In this document: positions 50,401 through 56,246 of the stretch, in pieces
Layout: each line of letters begins with the position of its first letter
Position numbering within the stretch: the stretch's first letter is position 1
Assembly: GCF_024489055.1 (NCBI RefSeq)
Contig: NC_090222.1
Location: 10,390,001-10,454,000, forward strand
Length of the DNA: 64,000 nucleotides
Direction of reading: 5' to 3'
Origin: Chanodichthys erythropterus
Taxonomy: Eukaryota; Chordata; Actinopteri; Cypriniformes; Xenocyprididae
Position numbers and translations under genes: made by a program
Notes under the pieces: generated by a model
The model's input: the letters and a program-made list of their open reading frames with translations, nothing else
Told to the model about the DNA's origin: nothing
Databases searched by the model: none

Positions 50401-53400
50401 TGTCCGATACTGAACAGGAATATCAATTAAATAATGGAAAACCAGAAGCACTGTCAAGCTTACAAGAAGATATTCTTCAAAACAACGCACAATTAGATCC
50501 CTCATATATTGAGAAGTCATTGCTAAAAGAAGTGGAAGAATCCTCTGTAATTTTGTCCCCAAACACTCATGCAAGATTAGCTGTGTCTGTTGATAATTTA
50601 GATCTTGAAAGCCCTTTGTCTGACAGCCAACACATGGAGGTAGAGTATGTGTTTGAAGTAACACATGGCTGTGAGGCCAACACTCAGAATCAAACTGCAA
50701 AGCCAGGTATAGAATATGGACACACTGTGGAAAGTTCCTTAGAAAGTGACACCACACAAACTGTGGTAGAGCTTCCACTGATGAATCAGAATGGTGACAG
50801 AACACAATTGGAGGATACAAAAATCACGAATAATCTTAAAAATATGTTGGAAAACTCAGATCCTCAGCAGGATATAAAATCTGAGATAGACAACAATTCT
50901 ATTGAATCTGCAGAAAGCAAAACTCAGGTACAGCCCAACGTGACATTGGAAGCTAATGTCAAGAGCGTTTCAACACTTGATGTGAATAATAGTAAGTTAG
51001 ACAGTATTGACAATAAGGAATCAAAGAGTTCTGTACCACTAGAAATTAAGTCTAAAGCAGATATATCAACGCATGACATTCATAACAGAATAGCTGACAA
51101 GGCTGGTCAGTCTGAAGATGTTGCTGAGGATAATGGTTCAATGCCTGCAGAAGATCAAAAAAGTTTGGATGCAGGAGAAAATGGAAGTGCATCCCCTTTA
51201 GGACCCTTAAAGGCTGAAGAATCATCATCAGAAGATGAAGGATTTTTTGGTTTGAAGAGAAAGGTTAGGGGTGTTCACTCAAGATCAGAAGGAAGAATCT
51301 CCTCAGAAGAATTGGACAGTGTTTCTGTGAATAAGCAGTTTTCCACTGCAAAGCAAATGTCCAGAGATGAGCCTCAGGAATTGCTTTCTGAGAATGGAGC
51401 ACTATCTCACTCTGGACTTTCCACAGTAATCATGCATTCTGAGGATGAAAGAGATGCTGAACAGCCAGAAAAGGACAAAACAGTTCAAAATTTGTGTAAG
51501 TTACAGAGTCAAGAAAATAACCCTAAGGATGGTAAAGACAATGATTCTGTGATCCCAAGAAAAACATCAGAGCAAATAAATAATGCATCTCAGCAGGCCG
51601 AGGAGATGTCAACTGATGCCTATAGCCCTGGTGTCTCAAATTTGGTCAGTGATGTTTATAACCACAAGGAAACATCAGGAGATTCTGCAGTGGGTAGTCT
51701 TGAGGATACCAGCGCACCATGCCAGAGTACTCTGGATCCAGAATATGCTACCTTTGAAAAAGGTGAAAATATTTCACTTGTTCCAGGTCTCCACACCAAT
51801 ATTCATATTACACCAACCTCATGTTTATCTCTTGGAAGGGTTCGAACAGAGATGGGTCCACCCCTCCCTCCAGTTGTTATGCCACTGACTGCTACTCCTC
51901 CAAGGTTTGGAAAAGGTCATACTCCTTTAAAGCCTACCTCAGTATCCTCAGGATTACCAACAGATGGACCAAAGTCTCCTAAGATGATATTGTCAGTGCC
52001 TGTTATTGATTCATCTCTTCCAGTTGCCTCAAAAATGTCTCCATGCTTGACCACTCCATCGCCGTCTTGTGGAGTTCCCTCCTCACCACTTCAGTTTGGA
52101 TCAGCAACTCCAAAACATGCTGTTCCAGTCCCTGGAAGACTCCCATCATCTGCCTTATCCTCCTCTCCTCCTGCTGCTTCTCAGGAAAATTCCATGCAAA
52201 TGCTGGATACTATGTATCCCGACCTCTCTGCACGAGCCCGCACGTTAAACATACTCCGTGGGAATGTAAACCTGAACCGAGCTGGCAACGAGAATGGTAC
52301 CTCCCCTCCGTCTGTTAACCAGATATCAGGAAATAAAACAATCAGTTCTTCATCTACTGCCTTTACCAAAACAGAGCAGAAGCCAAAAAAGACAGGAGTG
52401 AACATGCTTTTGCCAAAGAGTGCTAAAAGACTCAGACTTGATAACTGCTCTCCTGCTCCTCCTGGTGTTGCTTTACCTGCAGAACAAGATCAAACGGTTA
52501 TTAAAACGGAGTCTCTCCAATCTCACCAAGAAGTACAAAGCAATCAACAGAAAATTGAGAAAAAGCCAGATAACACAATTGACAAAAATTGTCAGATCTC
52601 AGAAGCACTGGCCAAAGTTGGAATGTCCTGTTTTGATGTTTTGCCTGTTGTTAAGAGTCATGTGTTCCTTGGAAGAATATCTCAGGTGCCAATTTTGACT
52701 GATGAAGAAAAGGCTGTAATTGCTGATTTCTGTGTAAATCAGGTATGCTTTGTGCAATTCGGATGTTTTTTCTAGGCAATGCAGTTTTGAGGACATTGAT
52801 GCACACCTTTGCATTTTTTCCCTGTTTCTTTAGTCTTCAGCAGAAAAGCTGATGTCTGCCATCTTGACTAAACTAAAGACTGAGAGGAGCATTCTGAGTT
52901 GTGAAAATATACAAGCTCTGTGTAGAGTCTACACTGGGATATGTCGCCAGATAGGGGACTATCAGAAAGCCCATGCCTTTGCATACAACATCCTTAAAGA
53001 GGGTGAGTTTACAGCAACTTTTCCCATTATTTTTATATTTATATGGTATGTTTATTAAACGTATAATTTTAGTTGTCAAGCCTTTATGTCAGAGGTTCTC
53101 AACTCTGGTCCTCAAGGTCCATTTTCCTTGCAGAGTTTAGCTCCAACTCAAAAACTCATCTTCCTATACCTTTCTAGTAATCATGAAGACCTTTAGGGTT
53201 GGAGCAAAACTCTGCAGGAAAGTGGACCTTGAGGGCCACCGTTGAGAACCTCTGCTTTAAGTGTTGGTATTACTAAACTTCAGTAGACTTTCAGAGACAT
53301 GGCATGTCTCCATTTTCAAGTTGTTGATTCAATCTGGATTCTTTACTCAGATTTTCCTGATGCCTCCAAGCTAATTTTGTTCATGGTCACAACATGGCCA

Positions 53401-54985
53401 AGTGTTCTTTTCCATGAGACCTCCTTGTGCAAAGCCATTCATACAGTTGCCAATCTTAAATCAGAAGAAGAAATTTTGGATTATCTAACTAAATATCTAC
53501 ACTGGGATAAGGTATGCTTCATTGTCCATTCTTTTGCTTGCAAGCTCTGATGGCTAGAGCTAACAAACTTCCATGATTCATTCCATTACCAGTATTTATT
53601 ACAAAACCTATAGATTCTGTAACTTCCTGACCATGATATTTTTTTTCCTCTGGGCATTATATATATAAAGAAAGGGCACACAACAGTATAATTGTGTACC
53701 TTTCAATTCAGTGCATGAAACTAATCATTTAAATAATTTAAGTTGCATTTTAACTGTTGTCCCTAATATTTCCTAGAGTCCTCCTGATGACATCCATAAA
53801 TTGATCAGCGACACACTGAAGGCACTTCAGGAAGACAAAGCTTTGACATTCCAGAAGCAAGATCGTCATGGTCACGACCTTTGCCCAACTGCTTGGGAAT
53901 ATATATATACCTTGGATCTCTTGTGTACACATATGAAGTGGAAGTGGACGCATGATTATGTTATTGGGTATATTTATTAACCAAGTACAGAATGTTAAAT
54001 AATTTAAAAGAATGGATAATCACTATATTCTTAATAATATAGAGAGGATAATTAATATGTTTATCATGACTATTTTTTAATTAAACAGCAAAGAGCTATG
54101 GCCCATTATGAACACTTGGGTGACACAGTCAAGGCTTCAGCAATCCCCAATCCGTGATGTTTGTGTAGCAGCTGTTTTGCGATTGATTGGTAAGTTATTG
54201 AATTTGCATGAAGTGATTAATGCTGAAAGTACTACTTTAATTTAAAGTAATATTAAAATATATTTTTTATTATTTATTTTAATATTATAAAATTAAAATT
54301 AAAGTAATGAATTAAATCTAATTAATTATTATACAAAATATTTAATAGTATTTCATAATATTTCATTCTCCTTTTTTTATTTTTGCTTGATGGTTCATTT
54401 TATAACAGCACTACAGGTCAAAATGTCATTAACAGTGGCATAAAGTCTCACAAATCACAGCCTTTTAAAAGATTTGTTGAAACAAGATTTGTTTTTTTTT
54501 CTTTTGTTTATCATTTTTCTTCTGTATTTCTCCAGGACGACTTGGTCAGTTAGGAATGAAGCAGATGCTTTCCAAATCTGTCCAAAACGTTGCAAAAGCT
54601 ATAAACCTCTTTGGAAAACACGGGATAACAGAAGGTACTGGACTTCTATTAATAAAGCACAACAGTAATAGCAAATTAAAGATATTTTAATAAAACAATG
54701 GCTTACCTAAGTTATGTTTTGAAGTTGTGTATAAATCTACAGCCTTAGGGTTAACAACCCCACACCATGCATCACAATACAACCATTTGTTATATGATTG
54801 TAGGTGTGCCCAAGGAGGTGCAGTTGTCTGCTGTCTATGCCATTTATGACCTGGCACCCTGCAACCCAAAAGATGCACTGGAGGCTCTGGCATCATGGAG
54901 AAGTGAAACCACACAGCCAGTACCCTCTGCAGTGACCAGCTGCATCACTCAGATCGGCTCCTTTTGTCGTCGGATTAAATCCTGA
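17137..54985 (+). CDS. ice1: little elongation complex subunit 1 (ICE1/KIAA0947), complete, 22 coding exons
   Basis: Coding exons: 17137–17229, 17603–17661, 19355–19389, 19950–19968, 20435–20546, 44414–44490, 44583–44620, 44826–44908, 45463–45539, 47029–47066, 47291–47373, 47486–47522, 47610–47660, 47768–47848, 47956–48389, 50376–52742, 52834–53002, 53351–53511, 53777–53967, 54089–54189, 54536–54634, 54804–54985. They total 4587 nt with all phases compatible (1528 residues plus TGA at 54983). The start lies in an ATG triplet; the second ATG (17140) gives the MMPGE start I recall for human ICE1. Order: N-terminal coiled coil, low-complexity Ser/Pro/acidic middle, conserved C-terminal helical domain. 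ICE1 is the nuclear scaffold of the ELL-containing little elongation complex that promotes Pol II transcription of snRNA genes, and has been linked to nonsense-mediated decay. Human ICE1 is longer (about 2266 residues); most of the difference is in the middle exon. Confidence 0.93.
18049..18275. repeat. short inverted-repeat element in ice1 intron 2
   Basis: ACCTCGGGTCTTTAGTGACC near 18062 and GGTCGCAAACGACCCGAGGT ending near 18266 are imperfect inverse copies. It is a MITE-like unit with an AT-rich centre and no coding potential. Confidence 0.5.
18650..19095 (+). repeat. DNA-transposon fragment in ice1 intron 2
   Basis: Includes GGTGGCGAGAACTCCGGCGG, translating FERWRELRRQKGF, a stretch I associate with fish DNA-transposon proteins, followed by a purine-rich GAGGGGGAGGAAGAGGAGGA tract and a terminus-like AGAGCACCTTTAA at 19080–19092. 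No full transposase is visible. Family unassigned. Confidence 0.35.
19390..19949 (+). other. ice1: U12-type AT–AC intron of ice1 (intron 3)
   Basis: The exon before ends TGT-GAT-G, and the next bases are ATATCCTTTTT (19390–19400), the classic minor-spliceosome 5' splice site. Near the other end is TTCCTTGAC (19931–19939), a good U12 branch-site match, and the intron ends AC at 19948–19949, ten bases after that motif. Joining G to AG restores the Lys-Cys-Asp-Glu-Leu-Gln stretch, which matches human ICE1 as I remember it. No usable GT donor gives a continuous frame here. Minor-class AT–AC introns are rare in vertebrates. Confidence 0.9.
20710..20800. repeat. hAT-like terminal fragment
   Basis: CTAGGGCTGTCAACATTAAC begins a stretch of TTAAATCC- and TTAACGC-type sequence like the TAGGGCTG ends of other hAT MITEs in this window. 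A matching right end was not identified. ice1 intron 5 starts at 20547, and everything from there to 44413 is repeat-derived or unassigned. Confidence 0.35.
21844..22387. mobile_element. palindromic hAT MITE hosting a second MITE
   Basis: Ends CAGTGGTCTCAAACTT (left) and TTTGAGACCACTG (right) are inverse copies. Identical 8-mers CTCTAAGT flank it at 21836–21843 and 22388–22395, a perfect hAT-size target duplication. The body is a hairpin (GGAGGGCCACAGCTCTGCAC and its inverse at about 21990–22015). A second element occupies 22033–22374 near its right end. Confidence 0.9.
22033..22374. mobile_element. 342-bp palindromic hAT MITE inside another MITE
   Basis: Ends TAGGGCTGCACGATTAATCG and its inverse CGATTAATCGTGCAGCCCTA. 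Almost the entire element is a long hairpin: GGTTCCCTGATTACCGCTAA in the left arm matches inverse TTAGCGGTAATCAGGGAACC in the right arm. Identical 8-mers TTTGAGAC at 22025–22032 and 22375–22382 flank it and lie within the outer element. The near-perfect arms suggest a fairly recent insertion. Confidence 0.92.
22780..24882 (+). pseudogene. Tc1-like transposase relic, split by a TTAA-targeted element
   Basis: Broken + frames match a Tc1-type transposase: SVLWSDESCFSVWQFNG-like sequence (first Asp) near 22990, GIMVWGCFSGVGLGPLVPVK near 23115, then the LDWPLQSPDLNPIEHLWDEL block (third acidic residue) near 23295–23355, and EEWSKIPINTLLNLVESLPR across the interruption. The middle segment with the second Asp is deleted. 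The C-terminus (EAVIAAKGGPTPY, stop about 24799) resumes at 24729 after the insertion at 23457–24724. The right terminus CAATATAGTGTA lies near 24882; the left terminus is missing. Inactive. Confidence 0.85.
23457..24724. mobile_element. piggyBac-like non-autonomous element with TTAA target site
   Basis: TIRs CACTAGAAGTCCCAGAG and the inverse CTCTGGGACTTCTAGTG are flanked on both sides by TTAA (23453–23456; 24725–24728). Removing the element plus one TTAA rejoins the host Tc1 transposase frame exactly (INTL-LNLVES). TTAA duplication and CACTAG-type ends suggest a piggyBac-like family. The 1268-bp interior has no transposase frame and includes an A+C-rich tract (about 24540–24605). Confidence 0.88.
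24891..25427 (-). pseudogene. Tc1/mariner-type transposase, C-terminal two thirds
   Basis: A 178-codon − strand frame with GPAIHVDVTLTHTTYRSIVA, the second catalytic Asp in LFQQDNAPCH, then PNSQDQNPIKHLWDVLNKQV, where the usual third acidic residue (DLNPIEHLWD) is replaced by Lys, and a C-terminus PEWVRAVLAAKGGPTQY. The first catalytic block is not in this frame. The repeat continues to about 26035 in non-coding form. It is 9 bases from the end of the preceding Tc1 relic, opposite in orientation. Confidence 0.8.
25430..26035. repeat. non-coding repeat continuing from the Tc1-like frame
   Basis: This follows the transposase fragment with no clear frame. It ends in CAGTGGTCATAATGCTATGC, which looks like a transposon terminus, just before a (TA)n microsatellite at 26054–26079. 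It may be the 5' half of the same mariner-type element, read on the − strand, or a second family. I could not decide. Confidence 0.4.
26054..26079. repeat. (TA)n microsatellite
   Basis: About 13 TA units directly after a transposon-like terminus. The region from here to 27443 is AT-rich and shows no gene that I recognise; a 102-codon open frame at 26415–26723 has no recognisable motif. Confidence 0.8.
27444..28194. mobile_element. hAT-like non-autonomous element
   Basis: Left end TAGGGATGGGCATATC and right end GTGACATCCCTA are imperfect inverse copies, flanked by GCCCCGAA (27436–27443) and GCCCTGAT (28195–28202), agreeing at 6 of 8 positions. ATTCGATAAT (left) and ATTCGATAGATTCGAAG (right) give further inner inverse similarity. 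No transposase frame. Confidence 0.55.
28581..28856 (+). pseudogene. THAP-like DNA-binding domain fragment
   Basis: A 91-codon frame has the order expected of a THAP domain: MSPKHFRCSVAGW, SSLHLL, LKTRWINFV, FIYVCANNFTQDCF. The second zinc Cys of the C2CH set appears replaced by Trp (CSVAGW instead of CSVAGC), and the expected His of the ANHF motif is Asn (CANNF). It therefore seems to be a dead fragment of a Kolobok-type transposase N-terminus. A CDPSYSLQS-like continuation follows in another frame. Confidence 0.65.
29460..29495. repeat. (CA)n microsatellite
   Basis: A CA-dinucleotide run in the left arm of the hAT-like element, upstream of the L1 insertion point. Confidence 0.85.
29751..30681 (+). 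pseudogene. L1 ORF1 protein, frameshifted
   Basis: Frame one (29751–30110) encodes a basic start (MPKKQKKST), an acidic stretch and a coiled coil (LKELRDFRKDNKEQLHAVRE; RMEEAEERIDSVETRLQTSE). A shift near 30095 and an in-frame TAG near 30130 interrupt the RRM-like domain (RRDNVRIYG); it resumes at 30175 (SLLEKGLALPSP, IERALRAL, PPRSFVVKFARYHTKEDII) and ends at 30681. This is the Transposase_22-type RNA-binding ORF1 of L1. Not functional. Confidence 0.88.
30690..32335. repeat. cluster of non-autonomous DNA elements between L1 ORF1 and ORF2
   Basis: Left part (AACTTTTGCTTATAATTTAC, CTCACCCCCATGTCATCC) resembles one arm of a fish DNA element. AGGGCTGTCGCGGTTAAGG at 31638 is a hAT-like terminus. 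A strong hairpin occurs at 31830–31990 (CATGGCTGCAGCAGTGCAAT and its inverse). The right part (ACTCTAGGGGAGTTGGAAAA to AGTGGCGTGTTCCTTTTAA) resembles another element arm. Boundaries with the L1 could not be fixed. Confidence 0.55.
31711..31788. repeat. (ATAAT)n microsatellite followed by a GA tract
   Basis: About 15 copies of the pentamer ATAAT, then GAGAGAGAGAGAGGGAGAG to about 31816. Tyr/Ile-repeat open frames on the − strand here are artefacts of this repeat. Confidence 0.9.
32407..35950 (+). pseudogene. L1 ORF2 endonuclease/reverse transcriptase, multiply frameshifted
   Basis: Starts MTFNVNGLGNPIKK at 32407, then shifts. Endonuclease: VALLQEIHLSQSEYDKL, RGVVTLIS, VYAPPF, LILGGDLNIRLNP. 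Reverse transcriptase: SNKAPDGFPSEWYKEI (33740s), GSYRPICVLNQYYKIF, QTGFIKQRQTQDNIRR, LISLDAEKAFDRVNWT (34120s), GARQGCSISLLCFAIF and SLFADDVLIYL (34430s; FADD is usual for L1). C-terminal parts continue to WLTPNPPTL at 35950, where another element cuts the frame; the end of the protein resumes at 43108. Numerous stops and shifts make it inactive. Confidence 0.9.
36299..41404 (+). mobile_element. 5.1-kb DNA transposon with ~655-bp terminal inverted repeats and a PIN/CXC gene
   Basis: The left arm 36299–36954 (starts TAGGCTAGTGACAA) and the right arm 40751–41404 are inverse copies along almost their whole length, with a few small indels. Shared blocks include GATACCCCTACCG, CAAGCTCTGAGAGCTTTGAA, CAGGGTGTTCTGTCACTCAA and, at the inner edge, TGGTGAGAAGAATGTTGAGA. 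TTA at 36296–36298 and 41405–41407 is a plausible 3-bp target duplication. The interior carries one decayed multi-domain gene in the + direction. Long TIRs, a single coding region and a short duplication mark it as a cut-and-paste-like element. I cannot name its superfamily with confidence; the nuclease-like content brings Academ-type elements to mind. Confidence 0.85.
37588..40385 (+). pseudogene. transposon-encoded protein: Cys/His motifs, PIN/FEN-like nuclease signature, CXC-type Cys cluster
   Basis: At least seven frame changes break a protein of roughly 900 residues. The N-terminus (start 37588) has CIICGKHFEKG, then YHISC after a shift; a second unit has CFICGK (about 37941) and YHKMC (about 38110), so two C-x2-C…H-x2/3-C modules. 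The middle has NFDQNEDTLDG (about 38700), GYIIDGMALLQSLN (about 39090) and VLVFDRYDHQHSVKDLERQR (39220s). The nuclease-like part continues with EEADTR (39541–39558), DDTDVLVLLLYY (about 39613) and HALTGCDTT (39782–39808). That order of acidic motifs resembles PIN/FEN-family metal-binding sites. The C-terminus (40237–40352) has CNNATKCQCLSVGLTC and CTEFCSC, like a Tesmin/TSO1 CXC domain. Similar proteins occur, as I recall, in fish and invertebrate genomes without a settled function. The role as transposase is inferred from the flanking TIRs. Confidence 0.75.
41580..42852. mobile_element. 1.27-kb hAT-type element, innermost layer of the nest
   Basis: Ends CAGTGTTAAT and ATTAACACTG are perfect inverses. 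Identical 8-mers TCCTGCAC flank it (41572–41579 and 42853–42860). The left arm is rich in TTTCGTCAACGA words and the right in ACTAAAACTA words. It lies in the right arm of the element at 35951–43106, after the end of the PIN/CXC transposon. The two frames at 41707–42015 show no transposase motif. Confidence 0.92.
43108..43248 (+). pseudogene. C-terminal end of L1 ORF2, separated by insertions
   Basis: DDWHHIVYAIFNMERITFQK leads to LQKVYFDNMWKKWRVYILH and a TGA at 43246–43248. It continues WLTPNPPTL, which ends at 35950, 7.2 kb to the left. The typical L1 terminal region (W…I…I..ME.IT…RL) confirms one interrupted gene. The L1 3' UTR and A tail follow to 43372. Confidence 0.88.
44414..47848 (+). 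CDS. ice1: ice1 exons 6–14: coiled-coil segment with duplicated exon triplet
   Basis: Nine short exons encode heptad-rich, charged coiled coil. Exons 6–8 are 77, 38 and 83 nt; exons 9–11 are again 77, 38 and 83 nt with the same phases. The products align: LKLYQQRCEDFDRLRAESA with LKKYVQTAEEHENLKFENA, and EKKSLKEDLQKTQ with EKRRLEEMLYTTQ. This is a tandem exon-triplet duplication adding 66 residues. Exons 12–14 (QRLNQLEKEFNK, then KKSVSSQTDAEKL, then GKVRMLLEELWHCVETSS) complete the region; the last resembles the LLLKELWLCV motif of human ICE1. It likely serves oligomerisation and partner binding. Confidence 0.9.
45077..45381. mobile_element. palindromic MITE in ice1 intron 8
   Basis: GTAACACTTTACAAT at the left end and its imperfect inverse ATTGGAAAGTGTTAC at the right. 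Inner words AACATTAGTTAATGTATTAA and CATGTTAACTAATGAACC also pair. A common fish MITE type; no clear target duplication was found. Confidence 0.65.
45635..46374. mobile_element. TTAA-flanked MITE, copy A (ice1 intron 9)
   Basis: Starts AAGGATAGTTCACCC after TTAA (45631–45634) and ends GGGTATACTAACCCT before TTAA (46375–46378). It contains ACTCACCCTCAAGCCATCCT and its inverse TAGGATGGCTTGAGGGTGAA. Non-coding. Confidence 0.75.
46379..46935. mobile_element. TTAA-flanked MITE, copy B, sharing a TTAA with copy A
   Basis: Starts AGGGTTAGTTCACTC right after the TTAA at 46375–46378 that also closes copy A, and ends GGGTGAACTAACCCT before TTAA at 46936–46939. The arms are long inverse copies (CCTCATTCTGTTCCACACCC with GGGTGTGGAACGGCATGAGG), and a related element is nested in a tent4a intron at 61767–62517. 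The small open frame on the − strand here is an artefact. Confidence 0.8.
48855..50269. mobile_element. Kolobok-like non-autonomous element (ice1 intron 15)
   Basis: TTAA (48851–48854) then AGTGCCCCTATTATGGATTT; the right end AAAGCATAATTGGGGCACT is followed by TTAA (50270–50273). It fills most of the intron between exons 15 and 16. No intact transposase is present. The same terminal style (AGNGGNCCTATTATG) is seen at 28303. Confidence 0.8.
50376..52742 (+). CDS. ice1: ice1 exon 16: large low-complexity central exon
   Basis: A single 2367-nt (789-codon) exon with acceptor TTTCAG at 50370–50375 and donor GTATGC at 52743. It encodes an acidic, Ser/Asn/Glu-rich stretch with Lys-rich patches, a Pro/Ser/Thr-rich part (LPPVVMPLTATPPRFGKGH; SPPAASQENS), and near its end a conserved-looking block (NMLLPKSAKRLRLDN) then ISEALAKVGMSCFDVLPVVK leading into the C-terminal domain. 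The gene's exon pattern of one giant exon followed by seven short C-terminal ones matches ICE1. Much of it is predicted disordered. Confidence 0.93.
52834..54985 (+). CDS. ice1: ice1 exons 17–22: conserved C-terminal domain and stop
   Basis: Six exons (52834–53002, 53351–53511, 53777–53967, 54089–54189, 54536–54634, 54804–54985) encode an all-helical region with motifs ALCRVYTGICRQIGDYQKAH, LFMVTTWPSVLFHETSL, AWEYIYTLDLLCTHMKWKW, LQQSPIRDVCVAAVLRLIG, LGQLGMKQMLSKSVQNVAKA and VQLSAVYAIYDLAPCNPKDA. The stop follows RRIKS. This C-terminal block is the best conserved part of ICE1 across vertebrates. A short 3' UTR probably follows, with ATTAAA at 55123–55128 as a candidate polyadenylation signal. 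Intron 17 contains a small hAT MITE. Confidence 0.92.
53090..53254. mobile_element. 165-bp hairpin hAT MITE (ice1 intron 17)
   Basis: CAGAGGTTCTCAACTCTGGT at the left and its imperfect inverse CACCGTTGAGAACCTCTG at the right, with CTTTATGT (53082–53089) and CTTTAAGT (53255–53262) as 8-mers agreeing at 7 of 8 positions. It belongs to the same broad family as the elements at 7510 and 21844. Confidence 0.8.
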
Positions 54986-55954
54986 TTTTTTTTTTTAAAC
55001 AACACATAAGCTGTGACTGTTCTCTGGTTTTGCTCTGTGACCTGACAGAATGTGTGTTCATTGGTTACAGAAAAAACAGAAATGATGCCATTCTTGTACA
55101 TTTGTGTATATTATGTATGTAGATTAAAGATATTATGTTTATACCATAAAGAACATTTGTATTTAACTTGAAAATGTGTTTTTGACTTTTGTTTTGTCAG
55201 CATGAATATACAAAAAAAAAAAACATGGAAAGATTGTATGTTTTTTTTTTGTTTTTTTTTGTTACAAATGCTTTTGTGCTTGGAATATCATATTCTTGAT
55301 ATATCTGTTTTTGTCCTGATCTGATTTGACACAAGACTGTGCTTCCTTTTGTAATGTACCCTTTTTTAATTTTAGTTCTGATCATTTTCCTTGCAGGTTT
55401 TGATTAAAAAAAAATAGTAAGAGAACCTTTCCTAAAAATTTCAGTGAGTATAGAAGTGTTTTGGTTAATAACAGACTGAAGGTAAATCTAGTTGACAAAG
55501 CATCTGTGTTATCTTTCACAGACTTGACTTACAATTTCAACTGCAATATACTGGAATCAGTAAGCTGTGGTGGTTATCACTACGGTCCAACAATACATTT
55601 GAAATCTTTTTAAGACATTTCTTTAAAGCCGCTATTATATTCGCTACTTTGAATCTCCCCACTGGAGACTCACTTAAGTTATATTGCAGGCTGAGCCACA
55701 ATTTTTGCCTTTGGTCTCATAATTTTGTCATGCTAGGCTGCTTTAATTTCATTAATACTGGTTAACATAAATACCATGACCTTTTATAACCGTAAAATTA
55801 AGGCTACGTGCTAAGCCCTGTGACAAAATATTATGGCAAAATCACTTTTTAATATTTAAAAAAATATACATTTTATATTTTAAGATTGTAAGCAATTCAC
55901 CAAACTGCAAAACCTAGAAAATGCTTGCATCGCTTTTTTTCATAAGGTTGGATA
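54986..55954 (+). other. ice1 3' UTR and ice1–tent4a spacer
   Basis: Just after the ice1 stop is an A+T-rich 3' UTR with ATTAAA at 55123–55128 as a candidate poly(A) signal. Later homopolymers (A at 55211–55221, T near 55242–55260) and another ATTAAAA near 55405 follow. No other gene is seen. Confidence 0.5.
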
Positions 55955-56246
55955 AATGGGTGGGGAAAAGGGGGTGTGTTACGCTTCCAGAAAGAGTTTA
56001 AATTCCCAGAGACATGCGCACTCCAGTCGAGATTCCCTGTGCGCCATATTGGAATGATCTGGATTCAACAGTTCGCTAATAAACAGCTTACGCAGTGGAA
56101 CTATCTCGGTTTCTTTTAGTATTTCCCGGGATTTTTAAACTAATACTCGGTGTCTCACACATTCACGTCTTGTCTTGTAACTCTCGAAGACGCCTGTCTG
56201 CCCAGAGGCGAGAGAGTGTTTGTAAAATTTGTAACGGCGAAGTTGG
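55955..56246 (+). promoter_or_regulatory. tent4a: tent4a promoter/5' UTR region
   Basis: The local base content becomes GC-richer than the flanks. GCCATATTG (56043–56051) is a YY1-type motif, and CATGCGCAC (56012–56020) is NRF1-like, both common near vertebrate transcription starts. Two upstream ATGs (56095 and 56150) open frames that run past the main ATG at 56247, so they are overlapping upstream ORFs if transcription starts before them. The transcription start itself cannot be fixed. Confidence 0.45.
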
